The notes under the pieces are model-generated. The model had not been told where the DNA came from, did not search any database, and worked only from the letters and a program-made list of their open reading frames with translations. The position numbers and the translations under genes were made by a program. Below are positions 45,801 to 54,800 of a DNA stretch of 64,000 nt, piece by piece (the stretch's first letter is position 1; each line of letters opens with the position of its first letter). The stretch is from Carettochelys insculpta (Eukaryota; Chordata; Testudines; Carettochelyidae): positions 254,432,501 through 254,496,500 of the forward strand of contig NC_134137.1 of assembly GCF_033958435.1 (NCBI RefSeq), in the 5' to 3' direction.

Positions 45801-48800
45801 CAGGTCTCATCACAGAAGGGGCAGGTGTTACTAGCTGTTGGAGAGGGTGCTGGACAGTTTTTGCCAGTCTTTCTAGACAGGGCTATGCCAGGCTGTTTGG
45901 GGAGACAGCCTCCCACAGTGTATGCTACCCAGTCTCCATGACTGGAGCAGTGCAGAGCAGCACAGAGGGAAAACTGATCGACAATGTGCAAAACATTTTG
46001 GGGCCCTCTGTTCTCATATGAAATGTGCCGTACTCTCAAACACCATCAAAAGTCAAGCTGGCTGGCAAGCTGAGTGCTCTTGCAGGGTGTGAGTCATCAC
46101 ATCTTTCTCTTTCAGGTGTTTCACAACTGCAGCTGTGTGCAAGGTCAAGGGCCTGAGAATGGCAATTCCTCTGCAGTTCTGGGACAGTGCCAAAGAGAAA
46201 ACTGTTCAAGAACTCTTCCTTATTTCTTCACATTATTGAGCATAAGTATATTTATTTTAGCTTTGGGAGCCACACCTGCTTACATGATCATGTTCAGGTA
46301 AAGTAGTTTACCTAAATGTTGCTTCTGTTTGTCCAGATCTTTACAGTCAAAGTATAAATGTGCCCTTCTCTTATTTCACTGGTGTTTCGAAGAAGGTAAT
46401 TGTAACCTGAGAGAGCCAGCTGGTGTTTCTGCAGTTCCTACAAAATCTACTCATGGCCAGAGGGCCGGCAGAAAGCCAAGCCATCCTTTTTCTCACTTAA
46501 ATTCTCTTTGGGACTCATGTGATGCATTGGATTGACCCTCTTCTGCCCCCCCAAGGCTACATCTAAGTGGAGTATTAGTATGCAGTAGTCAGACTCAGCA
46601 TGGTCCTTATGACTTCTGATGCCCTATACCAACCAAGCACCTGCACCCCCACCCGCCCCACCAGCCTTTGCTGGGGGTTGAGGTCTGGTCAGACTAATGG
46701 CTTCCTTTTCTAATGCTGTGCATGTGTTTACCAGAGTCCGTGTCTCTGTGCCTCAGTTAACTCATCTGTACAATGGCTATAGTACCTACCTAGGGTTGTC
46801 TGAGAAAAGCCTCACTTTTACGAAGTGGTTTACAAAAAGGCTTGGTCCATGCTAGGTGGATAAGTCAACTGTAGGTACGCAATTCTAGCTACAGCAATTG
46901 CATAACTAGAACTGACTTACCTGCAATCAACTTACTGGCAGTCTTCACAGAGAGCGGTTGACTGTAGAGTCTCTGGTTGTCCTCCCTTATGCCACGTGAC
47001 ATTGAGCAGTACAGGGCTGGGTTGCCAACCCCAGATAGTTTGATTTTGTGTCTCTACCAGGCATATGAAATCAAATGCTGGGAGATTGAACCTGTTACCA
47101 CTGCCCCTTTCAGGTAAAAACTAAATCTTAAATGAGTGGTGCTGGGGGCGGGGTGTGCAGACTGTAGGGCTAAGGGGCGTGGGGTCTGGGCTGGGGCCTG
47201 AGGGGTTCCAAGTTGCACTGGGTCATGGGCTCTTGGGGGCGGGGGGGCAGAGTTTGGATGCAGAAGGGGGCTCAGGGCTGTCGAATGTGGGAGGGAATGA
47301 GGCTCCAGGGGGCATTTGGGTGAGGGAGAGGGTTCAGGGCTGGAGTGGGGCATGGAAGGGGATGCAGGGTTTAGGCTTCTAGCAGCACTCACCTCAGGCA
47401 GCTCCTGTAAGTGGTGTGTAGCCTTCGGCTCCGAGTTGGAGGCACAACCAGTGGGAGCTGTGGAGCGAATGGTCAGGGGGAGTGCATGGAGGCCCCATGG
47501 CTGTCCCTCCAGCTCTGAGCCTACTTAGGCCAAGGGACATATCACCACTTCCAGAGCCATTTGGACCCGGGAAGGGAGCTGCCATCCTCAGGCCAACTGA
47601 ATTTTTAATAGCCCCATCAGTGGTGCTGATGAGATCAACCAGGGTCTCTCATTGACTGGACATTTTGATCAAAAACCAGACACCTTGTAACTCTACTTCC
47701 CGCCCAGTATGAATGTATCTGTGCTGGGGTGCCACTGACAAAATTGTATCAGTGAAACAAAACAATCACACCCCTTTACCTAACATTTATATCACAACAA
47801 CACCTGTATGCAGAACAGCCCTTAGCGTAACTGAAAATTGGTCCCATTTCTTTCTGGCCTTGTACTGGAGTGCAGCAGCATTATACTCATTGCTTCTGGC
47901 TGTTCGCATCAAAGGCGGGGGTGACGCATGGAGGAGGCATGGGGGGGGTGTCACATGCACACATCCCCTCAGTGACCCCACACACTCAGGGTCAATGTGG
48001 AGCCACATCCAGTGAGTATGGGGGCAGTCCTGCCCCTCCCCTGGAGTGTTGCAGCCTGAGAGCAGTGCACACTTGCTCTAGTTTGCCCTGCTCTAGGCTG
48101 TGTCACTTGGGATTATACCCCCCCCACCCCCACCCAACCCCAATCCCCTTCACCAGGTTTAGTGCCTGTTCCTTTCCTATTTCTTCTACTTTGTACCAGC
48201 CCACAACCTCCCTGCTTTCAGCTGAGATGTTCTCCCCAACTGCTCTCATGTCAAATGGCCTTGCTTGGTCTGGCTCAGCAACTTTTCATCTCCTGTCTGC
48301 CACCTTAAGTGCTCTCACCGCATCCTTCATCTGTTAACTTTAACCACAGAAGGAGGTGCATTGAAGTCAATGGGCTAAGGCTTTGTCTACGCTTGCAACC
48401 GAGCAACAAAGATTTTTGTCATTCATGGGTGCTTAACCACTCCTCCTCAGCTCCCAACTGACAAAAACTTTTCTGAAGCAAATGCGGCTCATAGGAGGTG
48501 GAAGTTTTTTGGCAGACAAAGTGCTGAATGTTTGCGCTGCCTGACTTTTAACAACACAGCTGGGTCACTAAAAGCTGTGTAGTGTGGATGTGGCTGTCTG
48601 ATTCAGGTCCTTAACAGTATTATGATGTATGTAGGATGTATTCACATATAATTTTACACTATATACCTAATTGCCTGAAAACCTACACAATGGGCATAGA
48701 TGCAGCATCTTAACTGAAACCTTTGAGGAATGCTTTGCATTATAGCATGTAACATATGTTATATAATTGTACAACATTCATTATAGTGGAGCATATATGG

Positions 48801-51800
48801 ACATGCAGTTATCTAACTTGCTCTTTCCATGAACAGAAAATGAATATCATCTTCTCTTGCTGCTTTTCAGATCTGTTTCACCAGAGTTGAAATCCTTTGC
48901 TGTTGGCATGGAGGCTGTCTGTGGAAGGATTCTAGGTAATCATTTTTTTTCCTTTTCTTCTTTATTCTCTCAGGCGTTCAATAGAATACAGTAATAAAGA
49001 TGGCTGTAAGATAACTTGATGTTATGTCCTTGTTCTGTGTCGGAACCAAGTCCTCCCACCAACCCCCTGTCTAAAAAGGATTTTTGTGTACAGTGTATTG
49101 AATATGTCCCATCTCAATGTGCCTGATAGCTTGTATATGCTGCTAGTTGCTCGGACATATCAATGTAATGAAAGGTATAGAGGAGAAGGAGGGGATTGAA
49201 CTTTGGGGGGGTTTATTTGTTTTGTTTTGGTCACATAGGCACACACCTGAGGCTTATGATTTGGTATTTCAGACTCTAAAATGGAATAAAGTAACCCAAA
49301 TCATTTACGGCTGCATCTCCTTGTGCTCCCTCTCTTACAACCACTGTTGGCCACATCTCGGGGCATTGTGTCCCCACAGCTTCCATGTGCTCTGTCTACC
49401 CCCTCCCATTTACTGTAACAAGGACCACCCTCTGCTCCCACCCCCCCCAGCCCCCATCTTATGACTGTCAAGCTCTTATGTGGCAATCTTCATATTTTAT
49501 TGAAGAATTTTTCTTTACCAAGCTAAACCATGATCAGGCCTGCCAACAGGGGAGGCAAAGGGGACGGTTGCCCAGGGGCCTGACATTGGCATTTCAAAGG
49601 GGGCCAGAGTTCCAGCTATCCCTGCTGCTGAAGCAGCTGTGGTGGCCAGAACGCCGGGCTCCTTCGAAATGCTGCAGAGTGCTGCTCTGTATGTGGTTCT
49701 GAGGGAGCATTGACGGGGGCAGGGGCGGGGTGGGGGAGCCCAGAGCTCACTGCCCTAGCCCTGCCCCTTCCCACCTTGCCCTCCAGGCCCATGGTGGCTG
49801 ATGACGCTGGTCTTTGTCATCTGTGATTGATTTTTGGTTTTGAACATGGAAGTATTTTGCAGTCAGTCAAGCAAGAATTTAGGCCTAGTTCAGCAAAGCA
49901 CAGGCATAAGCACATGCAGTCAACTGGTATGTCTACACTACAAAGACAAAAACCCACAATACCTAATTCCAACAGCCCAGGGCAATTGGGAATTGTGCTG
50001 CAGGGCCAAAAATTGCAGTGTGGCCATTCCCACTTGGGCTGGAACATGGAGAGGGGAAGGCAAGGACACTGCTGTTTTTAGCTCCTTAGCTCAAAACTTG
50101 GGCACCCAAATCAATTGACCTCAGCTCGAAGACTCAGTGCCAGGGGTTTTCCCTTGCAGTGTGCGCATAATCACTGACATTTGTACACATGCTTAAAGTC
50201 CAGTAAACGCTTTCATATCCGGCAGCCCCAGGACTGGGAGGTTGCTGGATACCCAAATATTCTGGCTAAGAGAGAGATATACCTGGTAATGCATAACACT
50301 GAAGGAAAACAAGATTAGATATTAAGAAACAAACAAAAATGTATGCAGAGTGCTTTATTTACAGTCAACAGTAGTATTGCACACTGTACTCATACACTGT
50401 ATTTACTTTACTATCCTGTACTTATGGAAAATATAACTAAAATTTACTTATGGCTAAGATGTCGGTTTTTTGAGAGTTCCAGATGATAGAATGCCAGACA
50501 TGAAAGAGTTTACTGTATGTTGTGGCAGACCCTTACCTGGAAGATGCTGGAGCCAGAAGATGCTGGACCCCCCGATACACAAACATCAGAGGGGAGGTGG
50601 TGGAGGTCGACGGGGGTCCTCTGCCTGATCACGCCCAAATGTAGCTCTCCCTGGGGCAGCCAGCTCAAACCCTGGGGGAATCCCTTCTGGATCTGGCATC
50701 TTCCAGGTGAGGGTCTGCCACAATGTACATAAGTGTTTTGCTGAACTGAGCTCTAGCACTGGTCTGTTTTAATTACACCGCTGAATGGCTACAGTGATGT
50801 AGGTGTGTTGTGGTGGAGTTTGACTCACAAAGCAATACCAGGAACAGACTGATGCTAGAGAGAAAGTGAAAAAAAGACATTTAAACTTTTTTTTTTTTTT
50901 TTTTTTTTTTTGAGATTTCGCTGCCTGAAAAAGTGGAATCACTGGAATCATAGCTTTCTTCCCCTTATTGGGAGTGGTAATAATATCTATCCAGTGTAGA
51001 GAACCCTCCATCCAAGGAAGTCAACTGCTTTTACTTGCATTAAATTGACAACGTGGCTAGGAAGTACCAAATCACCAGCTGTGCAAACATGGAAGCTGAA
51101 CATCTTGCCCAGTGCCGCCGAGAGCTGCTTTGAGCCACAGAGCAAGGTGGAAGGAGAGGCCCAGAAGGGACAGGGCCTAGGGTATTCAGCCCTCAGCACT
51201 GCTGGGACCGCAGTGCTATCACCCCCTCAAACCCCCCCACCCCCCAGCTGTTCAAAGCTGCAGCTGTGCGGTTGTGGCAATTTAAAAGGACTTGGGGGCA
51301 ACTCTCCCCTATGTTTACCCTTGTCGGCAGGCCTGATCTTGCCTTAGGTCATGTTAGCAACGGTGGGAATAAAATTCAGGAGATGTGAGTTCACACGTGC
51401 CTGTTGTAACCATTTTTAAAGGACTCCTTCCTCAATTACAAACCAAGCTCTTTCACTCTAGTTATATATTTTTCTTTGCAGGTGGACTTCCAGCTCCTAT
51501 TTATTTTGGAGCTTTGCTAGATCAGACCTGCTTGAGATGGGGAACAAAGAAGTGTGGGGGATCAGGCTCTTGCCGAGTGTATGATACGAAAGCATTCAGG
51601 TGAGATGAAAGTAAGAACAAAGACTAAAAACAATCAGGAAAAGAATTTGGCTTACTAAGCACCCCTGGCTTAAGGTACTTGAAATAGGTCCTGTCTCCAG
51701 TTCTTCATGCAGCTGCAGAGCTTCCTATGTCGTCTACTAAAGTAGGTGGGTGGGTTGGGCGGGGCTTGCAGGGCAGGCTGAATAAATGAGTTTGTGGTTA

Positions 51801-54800
51801 ACAAAAATTTTCATGAAATCATTCACCATCTCTGAAACTTTTAAAATTTCTGTCAGAAAATAATCGCCCCAATCCAAATGAAAATTTTCACCCCCAAACT
51901 TCATTTTGGGCTGTTCCTATCAGTTTTCAGTAAAATATATTTTGGGTTTTGGCTGGAAACTGCAACTTCTGTATTTTTAATGTTACTTATTGATGGAAAG
52001 TGAAAACTTTCTGCAGAATACAAACAGTTTTCCAACCAGCAACATTCTTCTTGGGCGAAAAAAGAATCACAGAATTGACTGGACAATCTCAGAGCATCTA
52101 AACCTTGTCTAGCTCTTAGGAGCAAAGTTCTTTTGATTAGCTTTAACACACGTCATCACAAACGCTTTCTTCTTTACACCTATTGGAAATGCTTTTGAGC
52201 TGATTGAAGTGGGTCTGTTCCATGAAAGCTCATCACCGAATAAATCCTTTTGTTAGTTTTTAAAGTGCTACATTAATGCTGTTTTATTTTACCTAAAGTT
52301 TCTGTTACCAAAGGTTGCACTTTTAATAGTTGTTAATCAGAGCACTGAGGACTACTGACATGATGGCAGTGGGTAATTGAGTGCAGTGGTGTATTTTGTG
52401 AGTTGGGTTAAAGAAATGAGTGTCTATGACATACAATTTATTTTAAGGTTTTCTGTACTACCCAACTGTCTCTTGGGTAAGTTAAACAGCACTTTTCTAA
52501 GCTGGCTGCTTCTATACAAATGTTTCCTGGATAAATTATTTTAACTTGGATTTTTAGTGTGGGTATGAAGTGTATAGCTTAGCTATAAAAGGTAGGATTG
52601 AAGAACAAAGGGGATGGGTTCAGGCTGATGCTTTCTTGAGCCTAATCTCCAGAGCCCAGGACAGAGGGGAATATCACAGAGCTGTCTGTGGCAAATCCAG
52701 GCAGCTCTGAATTGTTCCCCTCATGGATCCTATGTCAATTGTAGTGAGACCCAGTTCCTTAGGTAACATCCACTAATGGCTTTGCCTCAGTGGAGGATTA
52801 GAATTGCAAAACCAACCAGAAGTCCTGTGGCACCTTATAGACTGACAGATATTTTGGAACATAAACTTTAATGGGTGAAGACCTGCCTCATCAGGTGCAC
52901 TGTTAAACCCTCTCCCTGCCCTATGTACTCCCCGCTTTGGTTGGAGAGTGTCAAATGCACCACGTTACTCCCAAGCCAGGAGCCCTTTCTCTGCTGGAAA
53001 TGATCAAATAGATCATAGCTTCTTTGCAACATAAATACTCTCAGAGGTGTAGCCGTGCAGTCTGTAGCTTCACAAATAACGAACAGTCCTGTTGCACCTT
53101 AAAGACTAACATATTTATTTATTAGGCAATGAGCTTCCGTAAGACCCACTTTTTACCGAAAGCTCCTTACCTTATAAATAAATAGTGTTAGCCTTTAAGA
53201 TGCTCCAGGACTGCTTGTTCTCTGCAATGTGAACAGTTCAGAGGAGTCCTGCATGCCATAGACCCTAGCCCTGAGTGTTGTGTTTGTGATTTAGCAAGCT
53301 TTGGAGTGTCTAAATACATATTTTACATCTTATACTCAAGTTCCATTAAGACCTGATAAGTATTAACATTTTGGGCATTACACTACCCAGACCACCGCGG
53401 GATCCTGTAAACCACCTGCCCTGTAAGCTTGTGTACCTTAATGTCTACTGGTATGGCTTTGTGCCCTGACACTAGGCGAGACACCATAAAAGCAAGGTTT
53501 CACTCTGGCTTCAAGCAGCTGAGTTAATCCTTGCACAGGATAGTTAATCCTCAACAGTGCTTCTGGTCCCATGTTTTCTGAAATTTGTCTACCCAAGTTC
53601 TTTAACTGCCAGACACTTGGACTTTTCCCCTGTGATTGATAACCCCCAAATGTGTGACACCAGACTAGTAAACCCTCCTCCAGATATTTGCTATCTCTGG
53701 CCTCCACACAACTTGCTTAACAGAAACCTGCTTGAGGTAAAGATAACCTGAAGATTTCTTTAATTACAAATACACAGATGCAAAGATGAAATAGGAGAAG
53801 CAAACATACATGTTACACAGAAAATAAAACCACAGGCTTTACATTTTCATATTAGATAAATTCCCATTCCTATACAAGATACCTATTGCCTTGACCAATT
53901 TCCCACAATACCCCCTGAAGGATAGAGGGGGATCTAGCTTTTCATGGACAGCTTCTCTCCCTCATGTTCTTGGTCAATTTCTGGATGCTCTTCTCTTGAA
54001 AAATGTTTCATTTTAAAAGGGCTGTGGGTCCCCTCTCCCTCCTAGGCCCCTGTTCAGACACTAGGGATAGTCAAAGTGGGAAAACCCCAATTGTCTCAAC
54101 GTCTTTTCATTAAGTTTAATGGCCCATTGTAGTCTTTTCCTGAGATAAAACAAAAAAGCATAAGTGGGTCTGTTCCACAAAAGTTCATCACCTAATATAT
54201 TGTTAGTCTTTAGGGTTCTAAGGACTGCGTCTTTTGTTTTGTTTTTTGGTGAAGACACAGACTATCATGGCTATCTCTCTGGGACTTTTCCTGAGATGTA
54301 CAACAAAGTGTTATTTTAGTTTGATTTTGTAGCTTGGAAGGTATTAGTAAGTGTGGGTCTATACTACACACCTCACTTGGCATAATCTACAGCCTGAAGG
54401 CTTGTCTACCCTGGGTTTTGGGGATTTTTTTCATGAAAAAACAAACTTTTTTTCCGAACCTCCCCCCAAAGCATTCACCCAGCCATGCAGGATAATTTGA
54501 GAGAAGAGGACTTTTCCCTTGAAATAATTACTCCATGACTTTTGCTGGCACCCTTCCCCCCACAACCTTTCCAGGGTCAAAAAAGAATGTGTGTAAAGAA
54601 AGCACAGCTATTATTGGTTCGTGTAAAGGCTCCATTTTGCAATACTGTGGCTTCGTGAATGTGATTTTCCAACATTAGTTATTTAGACATTAGAATGTCG
54701 AAACAAGTAACATCGACAAAGCTTGCAGTGTAGATGTAGCCTGAGTGTCATATTTATAATAACCTAACTCTCTATGGTGCCATAGCTATATCAACCAAAG

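Noticed and set aside
45755..46039. Host C2H2 zinc-finger exon
   Set aside because: A single finger without linker or neighbouring fingers, with no splice sites in phase; more likely a decayed LINE end.
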